Source of the DNA: VAZQ01 sp963753575
Lineage (GTDB): Bacteria; Pseudomonadota; Alphaproteobacteria; Rhizobiales; Xanthobacteraceae
NCBI GenBank assembly: GCA_963753575.1
Contig: CAVWCR010000003.1
Coordinates: 3,472,001-3,536,000 of the forward strand
Reading direction: 5' to 3'
DNA length: 64,000 bases
Below the pieces are notes generated by a model. It had not been told where the DNA came from and made no database searches. It saw only the letters and a program-made list of their open reading frames with translations. Shown piece after piece: positions 43,461 through 51,854 of this stretch; within the stretch, counting starts at the first letter, position 1; each line of letters starts with the position of its first letter. Both the position numbers and the translations under genes were made by a program.

Positions 43461-44261
43461 TCACGTGCCGGTGAACGCCGGTTTGCGCTTTTCCATGAAG
43501 GCCCGCCGGCCCTCGGTATAGTCGTTGCTCTTGAAGCACTGTTCTACCAGTTCGGCACAGCGCGCGAGGTTGCGCTTACTCTCGTCGCGCACCGTCTCGT
43601 TGGCGATGAACTTGGCGGTCTTTACGGTCAAAGGCGCATTGTTGGCGATCGTGTCGGCATAGTTCTTCACGTAGGCTTCGAGCTCGGCCTGCGGCACGAC
43701 ACGGTTAACGAGCCCCATGACGCGCGCCTCCTCGGCATCGAACTGGCGCGCCGTGAAAAAGATCTCCTTGGCGAAAGAGGGGCCGACGAGATCGGTGAGC
43801 CGCTTCACCCCTGGATAGGAGTAGCCGAGCCCGAGCTTCGCGGCCGGAATCCCGAAGCGCGAATTGTCGGAGCAGATGCGCAGGTCGCAGCAGACCGCGA
43901 GCCCCAGGCCGCCGCCAATGCAGTAGCCCCGGATCATCGCAATCGTCGGCTTGCCGAACTCGTAGATCGACTCGTTGGCCTTGGCGACGGTCGCGTTGTA
44001 GTGCTTGGTCGCGTCGACCGAAGCGCGTTCGCTCTCGAACTTGGAGATATCGGCGCCGGATACGAACGACTTGCCGCCAGCCCCGGTGATGACCACCACG
44101 CGCACGTCCTCGTCGTGCGCGAAATCATCGAGGATTTCGGCAGTGCGCGTCCACATCTCCAGCGACACCGCGTTGTGGCGCTCTGGGTTGTTGAAAATCA
44201 CGTAGCCGACGTGCCCGTCCTTGCGTGAGAGCATCTTGTCGGTCTTGGTCTTATCGTCCAT
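43461..44261 (-). CDS. Enoyl-CoA hydratase/isomerase homologue lacking both catalytic glutamates
   Basis: 266 residues of the crotonase superfamily. The oxyanion-hole segments are GKSFVSGADISKF and RGYCIGGGLGLAVCCDLRI. The two hydratase glutamates are absent: the usual GGGCEL is GGGLGL (Gly120), and the usual FGxPE is FGIPA (Ala140). A simple hydratase reaction is therefore unlikely; isomerase, hydrolase or decarboxylase chemistry, or a binding role, is possible. ATG 44261 lies 13 bp after the CoA-transferase stop, so they are co-transcribed. The ABC operon follows 130 bp downstream. Confidence 0.85.
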   Translation of the reverse strand: MDDKTKTDKMLSRKDGHVGYVIFNNPERHNAVSLEMWTRTAEILDDFAHDEDVRVVVITGAGGKSFVSGADISKFESERASVDATKHYNATVAKANESIYEFGKPTIAMIRGYCIGGGLGLAVCCDLRICSDNSRFGIPAAKLGLGYSYPGVKRLTDLVGPSFAKEIFFTARQFDAEEARVMGLVNRVVPQAELEAYVKNYADTIANNAPLTVKTAKFIANETVRDESKRNLARCAELVEQCFKSNDYTEGRRAFMEKRKPAFTGT

Positions 44262-44274
44262 CGTTGATCTCCCA

Positions 44275-45465
44275 CTAGATCGCGTTGGCCTTGCGCAAAG
44301 CTGCGATTTCGCTGGATTTAAATCCAAATTCCTTCAGCACCTGATCGGTATGTTCGCCGAGTTCCGGCGGCCAGGCCACCAGCTTGCTGGGCGTGCGCGA
44401 CAACGAGATCGGCTGGCCGACAAGGCGCATCGCCTTGCCCTTCTTCTTGACCGGCTGCGCGATCTTGAGGTGCTCGACCTGCGGATCTGCAAACACCTGG
44501 TCGATCGAAAAGATCGGGCCGCACGGCACGCCCGCCTCGTTGAGCCGCTCGACCCAGTCGGCGCTCGTGCGCTTGATCGTGTGCTTCTCGATCTCGGCAT
44601 TGAGCGCGTCACGGTTCTTCGAGCGCGCTGCTGCGTTGGCGTATTCAGGTCGCTCGATCAGACCCGGGTCGCCGAGCGCGTGGCAGAAGCGCTCCCAGAT
44701 CTTCTGGCCGGTCGAGGCGATGTTGATGTGGCCGTCGGCGGTCTTGAACACGCCGGTCGGGATCGAGGTCGGATGATTGTTGCCGGCCTGCTTCGGCACC
44801 TCGCCTTTCACCAGCCAGCGAGCCGCCTGGAAGTCGAGCATGAAGATCTGCGCCTGCAGGAGCGAGGTGGTGATGTGCTGGCCCTTCTTCGACTTCTCAC
44901 GCTCGAGCAAGGCGACCAGGATGCCGAGCGCGCAGAACAACCCGGCGCACAGGTCCGCGATCGGAATTCCGACGCGCACCGGTCCCTGCCCGGGCAGGCC
45001 GGTGATCGACATCAGCCCGCCCATGCCCTGCGCGATCTGATCGAACCCTGGCCGGTCGGCGTAGGGCCCATCCTGGCCGAAGCCGGAAATGCTGCCGAGA
45101 ATGATCTTCGGGTTGATCTTGCTGAGATCCTTGTAGGCGATGCCGAGACGCTTCTTGACGTCGGGCCGGAAATTCTCAACCACCACGTCGGCCTTCTTCA
45201 CCATGCGGCGGAAAGCGGCGAGCCCTTCCTTCGACTTCAGGTTCAACGTGATGCTGCGCTTGTTGCGTTGCAGGTTCTGAAAGTCCGGGCCCTCACGCGG
45301 GCCGCCCGGAGGTTCCCCAGAGGCGAGCCCCGGCGGCTGCTCGATCTTGATCACGTTTGCGCCCCAGTCGGCGAGCTGGCGCACGCAGGTCGGGCCCGAC
45401 CGGACCTGGGTCAGGTCAAGAACGGTAAAACGTTCGAGCGCGCGCGAAGCCCGTGGAATCGACAT
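44275..45465 (-). CDS. CaiB/BaiF family (class III) CoA-transferase
   Basis: About 396 residues. RFTVLDLTQVRSGPTCVRQL opens the Rossmann-like domain, NLKSKEGLAAFRRMVKKADV and VENFRPDVKKRLG are family blocks, and the catalytic Asp is in IPIADLCAGLF. It moves CoA between acyl donors and a carboxylic acid. ATG 45465 follows TAGGTG. Position at the head of a minus-strand run (CoA-transferase, crotonase homologue, ABC importer, PrpD-like) indicates uptake and CoA activation of a carboxylic acid. Confidence 0.9.
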   Translation of the reverse strand: MSIPRASRALERFTVLDLTQVRSGPTCVRQLADWGANVIKIEQPPGLASGEPPGGPREGPDFQNLQRNKRSITLNLKSKEGLAAFRRMVKKADVVVENFRPDVKKRLGIAYKDLSKINPKIILGSISGFGQDGPYADRPGFDQIAQGMGGLMSITGLPGQGPVRVGIPIADLCAGLFCALGILVALLEREKSKKGQHITTSLLQAQIFMLDFQAARWLVKGEVPKQAGNNHPTSIPTGVFKTADGHINIASTGQKIWERFCHALGDPGLIERPEYANAAARSKNRDALNAEIEKHTIKRTSADWVERLNEAGVPCGPIFSIDQVFADPQVEHLKIAQPVKKKGKAMRLVGQPISLSRTPSKLVAWPPELGEHTDQVLKEFGFKSSEIAALRKANAI

Positions 45466-45640
45466 ATCTTGCACCTACCGAGGCGTTATTCGTGGCCCTG
45501 GCAGGCAGCGCCGGGCGGCCTGACATTCCCCGAAATTGCGTGTGTTGTCTACCGAGGAAAGGCACGCGGCATCGGGCCTTGTTGCGGCCGCAAGGCCGCT
45601 CACATACGTTTGTCTGTTCGCATTAAAGGGAGTCGAAACC

Positions 45641-46687
45641 GTGATCGCGCCCGCCTCGAAATTCACGCTACCGGCCGTCATCGCCGCGCTGCTCACCACC
45701 ACACCGGCGCTCGCGCAGACGATGGCCGAGATCGCCGCCTACCAGGGCCCCGACCGCATGGCGCGCCTGATCGAGGGCGCCAAGAAAGAGGGCGTGGTGA
45801 GCGTCTACGGCTCGTCGGTCGCCGAAGACATGAGGCCGGTCTCGAACGCCTTCAAGGCCAAGTACGGCATCGACTTCCAGTATTGGCGCGCGAGCTCTGA
45901 GAACCTTGTGCAGCGCACGGTAACCGAAACCCGCGCCGGGCGCTGCCTGGTCGACGGCTTCGCGACGGTCGCGGCCGAGCTCGAGGCGCTGCATCGAGAG
46001 AAGCTCCTGCAAGCCGTCAAGACGCCGCTGACGGCGGAGCTCTTGCCGCTGGCGCTGCGGCCGCACGGCGAGTGGGTGGCAAACCGTCTCAATATCTTTT
46101 CAGCCGCCTACAACACCAACCTGGTGAAGAAGGACGACGTGCCGAAAAGCTACGAGGACCTCAAGGACCCGCGCTGGAAGGGCCGCCTCGCGGTCGAGGC
46201 AAACGACGGCGACTGGTTCGCCACCCTGGTGACCAAGATGGGGCGCGACCGCGGCGTGAAGCTGTTCCAGGACATTGTGCGCACGAACGGCGTGTCGGTG
46301 CGCAAGGGCCATACGCTCTTGTCGAACCTGGTGGTCGCCGGCGAGGTGCCGCTCGCGCTCACGGTCTACAGCTACAAACCGGAGCAGCAGAAGCGCGCGG
46401 GCGCGCCGATCGAGCCGCTCTATCTCGCGCCGGTGATCGCGCTTGCCTACGGCCCGGCCGTAGCGAAATGCGCACCGCATCCGCATGCCGCCATGCTGTT
46501 CAACGAGTTCATGCTTGGCGAAGCGCAGCAGATCTTCGCCAAGCGCAACATGGCGGTGACCAATCCAAAGATTCCCTCCTCGATGCCGCGCGGCATGGAG
46601 GTGACGGTGATCGATCCCGCCGACATGCTCGACAACCGGTCGAAGTGGGACGAGCTGTGGGCCGAGACAGTGACGAAGCTGAAGTGA
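45641..46687 (+). CDS. Periplasmic ABC-type solute receptor, Sec-exported, copy 3
   Basis: 348 residues starting at GTG 45641 (AAAGGGA upstream), with a Sec signal ending TTTPALAQ. The type-2 periplasmic binding fold resembles copies 1-2 but is a different subfamily: YQGPDRMARLIEGAKKEGVV, YNTNLVKKDDVPKSYEDL, RKGHTLLSNLVVAGEVPLAL. Two internal Cys residues (after AGR and AVAK) are conserved in copy 4 at 47777 and may form a disulfide. It is divergent from the CoA-transferase; no permease is adjacent. Confidence 0.88.
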   Translation: MIAPASKFTLPAVIAALLTTTPALAQTMAEIAAYQGPDRMARLIEGAKKEGVVSVYGSSVAEDMRPVSNAFKAKYGIDFQYWRASSENLVQRTVTETRAGRCLVDGFATVAAELEALHREKLLQAVKTPLTAELLPLALRPHGEWVANRLNIFSAAYNTNLVKKDDVPKSYEDLKDPRWKGRLAVEANDGDWFATLVTKMGRDRGVKLFQDIVRTNGVSVRKGHTLLSNLVVAGEVPLALTVYSYKPEQQKRAGAPIEPLYLAPVIALAYGPAVAKCAPHPHAAMLFNEFMLGEAQQIFAKRNMAVTNPKIPSSMPRGMEVTVIDPADMLDNRSKWDELWAETVTKLK

Positions 46688-46727
46688 GCCGCCCGGCGCG
46701 TTGCGCGGACCAGCCTTTGTAGCAGCC

Positions 46728-46894
46728 GTAGGGTGGGCAAAAGGCGAGAGCCCAACTTGCTTGCGCATTCACGTGCACATGCGCGGCGCCGTGCCCACGC
46801 GTGAAGCATCGATGATCGCCGCAGGAACGGTGGGCACGGCGCACGATGGGTCTGCCCTGTCGCACCGCATTGCCAGCGCCTTTGCCCACCCTAC
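46728..46894. repeat. Interspersed inverted repeat, GTAGGGTGGGCAAA family
   Basis: GTAGGGTGGGCAAA (46728-46741) pairs with TTTGCCCACCCTAC (46881-46894). An inner GGCGCCGTGCCCAC/GTGGGCACGGCGC pair lies near 46787-46842. It is a better preserved relative of the element at 33317 and occupies the gap between convergent receptor and aldolase genes. Confidence 0.88.
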
Positions 46895-46911
46895 GAAGCC
46901 CCGAAACCCCG

Positions 46912-47670
46912 CTATCCCTTGTAGCCGCTCAAGTCCGTTTCGTAGTGCTCCGCGCAGCAGGGATCGTTTGCCTTGCCGTGAATGCGGCACCAAGAGCGGA
47001 CCAGATAGTTGAACACATTGGTGTAGAGGTCCTGGCGGCTGCCGCGCTTGTTCTTGGCCGTCAGGTCCTCCCCTTCGGCGACGAATTTCGGTCCGCCCGC
47101 CCACTCGGCCATGAGCTGCACCCGGCAGGCGCGCTCGAGCTTGAGCGCGATCCACACCGCCTCCTCGATGCTGTGCCCGGCGGTGACGATGCCGTGGTTG
47201 CGCAAAATGAGTGCGCCGTGCTGGCCGAGGCAGCGCGCCACCGCCTTGCCGCGGTCCTGCGTGACAATGAGGTCGGATGTCTCCGAGAAGATCGGCAGCT
47301 GCTTGTAGAAGTAACCGGCCTCGTTGTTCACCGGCACGAGCTCGCGCCCGAGCGATGAGAACGCCACCGCGTGCGGGGCGTGGGTGTGAATGACGCACTG
47401 GATGTCCGAGCGCGCGCGCAGCACTTCCGAATGGATGAAGACCTCGTTGTGCCGCGGCATGGTGCCGCCGACCTTCTGGCCCTCCAGATCGACCGTGATG
47501 ATGTTGTCGAGTGTCATCTCGTCGAGCCCGATGGTGGCCGGCTTCATCAGAAAGCGCCCGGAATCGTCCGGCAGCCGCACCGTGACGTGACCGGCGACGA
47601 AATCGCCCTGATCCTGGCTGGTCAGGACGCGGCCCGCATTGGTGAGTTTTCTCCTGAGCGCTTCGGTCAT
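46912..47670 (-). CDS. Class II aldolase/adducin family protein
   Basis: 252 residues. The zinc-binding signature IHTHAPHAVAFSSLG and the NHGIVTAG segment are present, along with the N-terminal substrate-phosphate-type region GDFVAGHVTVRLPDDSGRFL. ATG 47670 has GAGGAGAGAGG upstream. Members cleave or epimerise hydroxy-aldehydes or hydroxy-acids (L-fuculose-phosphate aldolase, ribulose-phosphate epimerase), or act as decarboxylases. Context between two related receptors suggests processing of the imported ligand. Confidence 0.88.
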   Translation of the reverse strand: MTEALRRKLTNAGRVLTSQDQGDFVAGHVTVRLPDDSGRFLMKPATIGLDEMTLDNIITVDLEGQKVGGTMPRHNEVFIHSEVLRARSDIQCVIHTHAPHAVAFSSLGRELVPVNNEAGYFYKQLPIFSETSDLIVTQDRGKAVARCLGQHGALILRNHGIVTAGHSIEEAVWIALKLERACRVQLMAEWAGGPKFVAEGEDLTAKNKRGSRQDLYTNVFNYLVRSWCRIHGKANDPCCAEHYETDLSGYKG

Positions 47671-47776
47671 CTTGCCTCTCTCCTCAATTGCCTGCGGCGC
47701 TCGATCGACTTGCCGCGCCTCACCGAGTTTACTAGCCTTTCTGTACGGACGTGCGAAGTCGGGGTCACAGCAGAAC

Positions 47777-48856
47777 ATGGGCGCAGCCGCAATGGGGAGG
47801 AGCCTGCCAGCCTTGCTGGCGAGTACGTTGCTGATCGCAACCTGCGTGGTTGCATCCGGGCAAGAGCGCACGCGTGCAGAACAAGAGCGCACGCTCGCCG
47901 AGATCGCGTCCTACCAGGGGCCCGACCGCACGCAACGGCTGATCGAGGGCGCCAAGAAGGAAGGCAGCGTCAGCTATTACACGTCGCTTGTCGCATCCGA
48001 CGCCAAGCCGGTGATCGAAGCCTTCAAGCGCAAATACGGCATCGAGGTTGAGCTCTGGCGCGGCAGCACCGAAGCCATCGTGCAGCGCGCGCTGGCCGAG
48101 AGCCGCGCCGGGCGCTGCCCGGCGGACGCCTTTCATTCAGGCCCGCCCGCGCTCGAGCCGCTGCACCGGGAAGGCCTGCTGCAGGCGGTGAAGTCGCCGC
48201 TCACCGCGACGGTAATTCCACAGGCGCTGCAGCCGCATGGCGAATATGTCGGCGTTTATCTCAACCTGTTTGCGGCCGCCTACAACACCAACCTGGTGCA
48301 GGCCGACGAAGTGCCCAAGACCTATGAGGACCTCAAGCATCCGCGCTGGAAGGGCCGCCTCGCCATCGAGGCCGACGATGTTCCCTGGTTCGCGGCGATC
48401 CTTGGCAAGATGGGCGAGGAGCGTGGGCTCAAGCTGTTCCGGGACATCGTGCGAACCAACGGCATGTCGGCGCGCAAGGGCCACACGCTGCTCGCCAACA
48501 TGGTGGCAGCCGGCGAAGTTCCGCTGGCGCTGACGGTCTTCAGCTACAAGTCCGATCAGTTGCAGCGCTCCGGCGCGCCGGTGCGCACCTTCTATCTTCC
48601 GCCGGTGATCGCGCTCGCCACCAGCATTTCGGTCGCCCGCTGCGCTACCCATCCACATGCGGCCGTGCTGCTTTACGATTTTATGATCGGAGAGGCGCAG
48701 GAGATTCTCGCCAAGCGCAACCTCGTTCCCACCAACCCCAAGGTCAGGCCGCTGCCCGCCGGAATCGAGCTGACCTTCATGGACCCGTCACAAATGCTGG
48801 ACCACGGCCGGAAATGGACCGAGCTATGGGAGCACACCATCACAAAGCCACAATAA
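47777..48856 (+). CDS. Periplasmic ABC-type solute receptor, Sec-exported, copy 4
   Basis: 359 residues. The signal region SLPALLASTLLIATCVVASGQ precedes a mature body closely similar to copy 3 (YQGPDRTQRLIEGAKKEGSV, YNTNLVQADEVPKTYEDL, RKGHTLLANMVAAGEVPLAL). A Cys in the signal core could instead be a lipobox cysteine (LIATC), so lipid anchoring is possible. Divergent from the aldolase gene, 106 bp apart, sharing one regulatory region. Confidence 0.86.
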   Translation: MGAAAMGRSLPALLASTLLIATCVVASGQERTRAEQERTLAEIASYQGPDRTQRLIEGAKKEGSVSYYTSLVASDAKPVIEAFKRKYGIEVELWRGSTEAIVQRALAESRAGRCPADAFHSGPPALEPLHREGLLQAVKSPLTATVIPQALQPHGEYVGVYLNLFAAAYNTNLVQADEVPKTYEDLKHPRWKGRLAIEADDVPWFAAILGKMGEERGLKLFRDIVRTNGMSARKGHTLLANMVAAGEVPLALTVFSYKSDQLQRSGAPVRTFYLPPVIALATSISVARCATHPHAAVLLYDFMIGEAQEILAKRNLVPTNPKVRPLPAGIELTFMDPSQMLDHGRKWTELWEHTITKPQ

Positions 48857-48967
48857 GAAAATCCCGTTCGCCGCTTACAGTCTCGTCAGGTCACCGTAGC
48901 GTTTGAGCCGCATGCGCTTTATCGAGTATGCTGCGGTCGCTCGGGGCGTACGATTGGACAAACAGAA

Positions 48968-50504
48968 ATGACCGCCTCCCTCTTCGCCAAGCTCAACCGC
49001 AGCCTGCTGGCGCTGCTGATCGCCGTCGCCGCGACCGCCGCGTTCGCGCAAGGCCGGCCACAGCGGCAAGCGCCGACGCAAGGCGAGCAGCAGCACACAG
49101 CGCCAGGCCAGAGCATCCTGCGGCTGCTGCCGCCTGAACTCGGTGAGCCAGAACACGATCGAGACCGCATCGGGCAAGATCGACTACACGGCCACGGCCG
49201 GAACGATCGCCCTGCTCGACCAGTCGGGCGAGCGGGTGGCGGCGATCTTCTACACCTCCTATGTGGTGAAAACCGCCGATCCGCGGAAGCGACCGATCAC
49301 CTTCGCATTCAACGGCGGACCGGGCGCGGCCTCCGCCTACCTGCATCTCGGGCTGGTCGGGCCGCGAATCGTCAATTTCGGTTCTGCCAATCGTGATTCG
49401 GCATCGCTCCGCCTGCAGGACAACCCGGATACCTGGCTTCCGTTCACGGACTTGGTCTTGATCGATCCGGTGGGATCGGGCTGGAGCCGGGCGGCCAAGC
49501 CCGACGGCGGCAGCGCGTTCTGGAGCGTACGGCGTGACGCCGAAGCGATCGCCAAGATGATTGCGCTCTACCTGGCCAACAATCAGCGCGCGGGCTCGCC
49601 CAAGTATCTCCTGGGCGAGAGCTACGGCGGCTTCCGCGCCGCCAAAGTAGCGCGTACGCTCAAGCGCGAGCAGGGCGTGACCGTGTCCGGGATCGTGATG
49701 GTGTCACCGCTCATCGAAAGCGCGCTGATCTTCGGCGGCTCACGCTTCGCGCTCGGCGCCGCGCTGCAATTGCCTTCCCTTGCCGCCGCCGAGCTCGAAC
49801 GCAAGGGCGCCTTCAGCAAAGAGCGGCTCGCGGAGGCAGAGCACTTCGCGCTTACCGACTATCTCACGACACTGGCGGGACCGGCGCCCAAGGGCGACGC
49901 TGCGCGCGCCTTCTACGCCCGCGTCGCCGATCTCACGGGCCTGCCCGTCGACCTGGTGACCCGATCGCGCGGCTTCATCCGTGACGCCTACATCAAGAAC
50001 CTGCGCGCCGGCGAGGGCAAGATCGTCAGCCGCTATGACGCGACGTTTGCGGCCGACGATCCGTTTCCCGACCGGCTGACGACACGGGGGCCCGACCCGC
50101 TGCTCGACGGCCTCACGCGCGCCTATGGCGGCGCATTTGCGGCCTATGCCCGCGACGAGCTGGGCTTCAAGACCCCGATGACCTATATCCTCCTGGCATC
50201 CGACGTCCCCAACAAATGGGACTGGGGCGAAGGCGGCGGACGCGCGATGGCGAGCATCAGCGAAGACATCCGCGAGCTCCTCGCGCTCGATCCCTCCTTC
50301 CGGCTCATGATCGCGCACGGCTACAGCGACATGGTGACGCCCTATGCGGTGAGCCAATACGTGCTCGACCATCTCCCGCCGATCGGCGAGCCGGCACGCG
50401 CTGAGCTGCGGCGCTATCGCGGCGGGCACATGTTCTATATCGACAAGGAGTCGCGTCGCGCGTTCAGTGCCGACGCAAAAGCTTTCTACGACGGCGAGCC
50501 ATGA
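48968..50504 (+). pseudogene. Peptidase S10 (serine carboxypeptidase) with a single-base frameshift
   Basis: A signal-bearing start at 48968 (LLALLIAVAATAAFAQ) leads through QSILRLLPPE and then leaves frame. The catalytic domain resumes at 49143 (SQNTIETASGKIDYTATAGT). Removing one A of GAA at 49136-49138 joins them as LLPPDSVSQNT, giving about 511 residues. The domain is otherwise complete: ITFAFNGGPGAASAYLHLG, nucleophile GESYGG, Asp in DMVTPY, His in GGHMFY. A second start near 49143 would give a cytosolic form without export. Either recent decay or a sequencing error is possible. Confidence 0.8.
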
Positions 50505-51817
50505 GCGCGGCAGACGGTCAAGCCAGCGATGCTTCCGACGGGCGGGACCAGTTCATCCCGGTCCGCAAGAGCGACATCCTGGACGCGCTGGTGGACAACG
50601 GCCAACTCGCCAGCGAGCCGTCCAAGGCGGAATTTCGCCAGGTGTGCCGCATGCTTGGCGCCATCTATCACTACGAATATTTCGAGCAACTCGAAGAGCT
50701 GCGCCTGGGTTATTACTATTTCAACCCCGAGCTCGATCGGCATGCACGGATCAACACCGCCAATGTGGAACGCGCCTATGGCGATCTGATCGCGTCTTTC
50801 GCCGCGGTCCTCAAGGGCGCAAACTTCGTCGAAGTGTCGCATGAGGAGATCGAGCGTGCGCACCGCGAATCCGTGCTGGTGAGCGTGAAACTAAAGATGC
50901 CGGTCGATGATTTCCGCGAGGTCCGCTTCTTCCGTCGCGGCCATCACCAGGAAACATTCGAGCTCCGCCGACGGTTCGGCCTTCGCCGCCAGAACGTCGA
51001 CGCGACTGTCTACGACGACGTCATCCTGCTGGTGGCGATGAAGCCGGACGGCGAGCCCAACGCGAAGCGGCAGAAAAAACGCACGGCGCGGCGCGCGATC
51101 AGGCCGGGCTCGGTGCTCATCAAGTACTTCCGCAACATCGCGAGTGCCGATCTCAACGCGCTGTACCCCAACGTCACGGTCGCGATGAGCCTGTTCGACA
51201 AGTTCTTCTTCAGCGTGCCGGCGCTGGCCGGAGGCATTCCGATCCTGCTCAAGCTCGCATCCACGGTGACCGTGCTGTTCCTGGTGGTCGGATTCTATCT
51301 CGGCGTCACTGCCGCCGTGGAGGAGGATCAGATGAAGAGCGCGCTTGCAGCGCTCAGCGGGCTCATAGCGCTCGGCGGCTTCCTCATGCAGCAATGGGTG
51401 AAGTACCAGCGCCAGTCGCTCAAGTATCAGAAGGAGCTGACCGACAACGTCTATTACCGCAACATCAACAACAATGCGGGCATCTTCGACTACATCATCG
51501 GCGCCGCCGAGGAGCAGGAATGCAAGGAGGCGTTTCTGGCCTACTATTTCCTCAGCACGGCTTCCTCGCCACTGACTGAGGATGAGCTCGACCAGCGCAT
51601 CGAGAAATGGCTCAAGGATACCTTCTCGATCGACATCGATTTCGAAGTCGACGACGCGCTGGCAAAGCTCGATCGGCTTGAATTGCTCAGGCGCGACGGC
51701 GAGAAGCTCTCGGTGCCGCCGCCCGCGGACGCGCTGGTGCGGCTCGACTATCATTGGGACAACTATTTTCAGTACAACGTCCCGACCCAGCCGCCGGCGG
51801 CGGCCGCCAGCGCGTGA
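50501..51817 (+). CDS. DUF3754 (TMEM143-like) membrane protein
   Basis: 438 residues. A soluble N-terminal half (FIPVRKSDILDALVDNG, YYYFNPELDRHARI) leads to the family core LIKYFRNIASADLNALYPN and hydrophobic segments at about 237-270 and 278-298, then YYRNINNNAGIFDYIIGAAE and EAFLAYYFL. The C-terminus is Ala/Pro-rich. The family resembles eukaryotic TMEM143; its function is unknown. It overlaps the S10 peptidase stop by 4 bp (ATGA), so the two proteins are probably produced together at the inner membrane. Confidence 0.85.
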   Translation: MSAADGQASDASDGRDQFIPVRKSDILDALVDNGQLASEPSKAEFRQVCRMLGAIYHYEYFEQLEELRLGYYYFNPELDRHARINTANVERAYGDLIASFAAVLKGANFVEVSHEEIERAHRESVLVSVKLKMPVDDFREVRFFRRGHHQETFELRRRFGLRRQNVDATVYDDVILLVAMKPDGEPNAKRQKKRTARRAIRPGSVLIKYFRNIASADLNALYPNVTVAMSLFDKFFFSVPALAGGIPILLKLASTVTVLFLVVGFYLGVTAAVEEDQMKSALAALSGLIALGGFLMQQWVKYQRQSLKYQKELTDNVYYRNINNNAGIFDYIIGAAEEQECKEAFLAYYFLSTASSPLTEDELDQRIEKWLKDTFSIDIDFEVDDALAKLDRLELLRRDGEKLSVPPPADALVRLDYHWDNYFQYNVPTQPPAAAASA

Positions 51818-51854
51818 GCCGCTCGGGCATTTCCCGTTTGAGTCGACCCGCGCT

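Noticed and set aside
44221..45900. Plus-strand open frame of more than 550 codons crossing the CoA-transferase gene.
   Set aside because: Shadow frame; it overlaps the CoA-transferase and the start of the receptor at 45641, both well supported.
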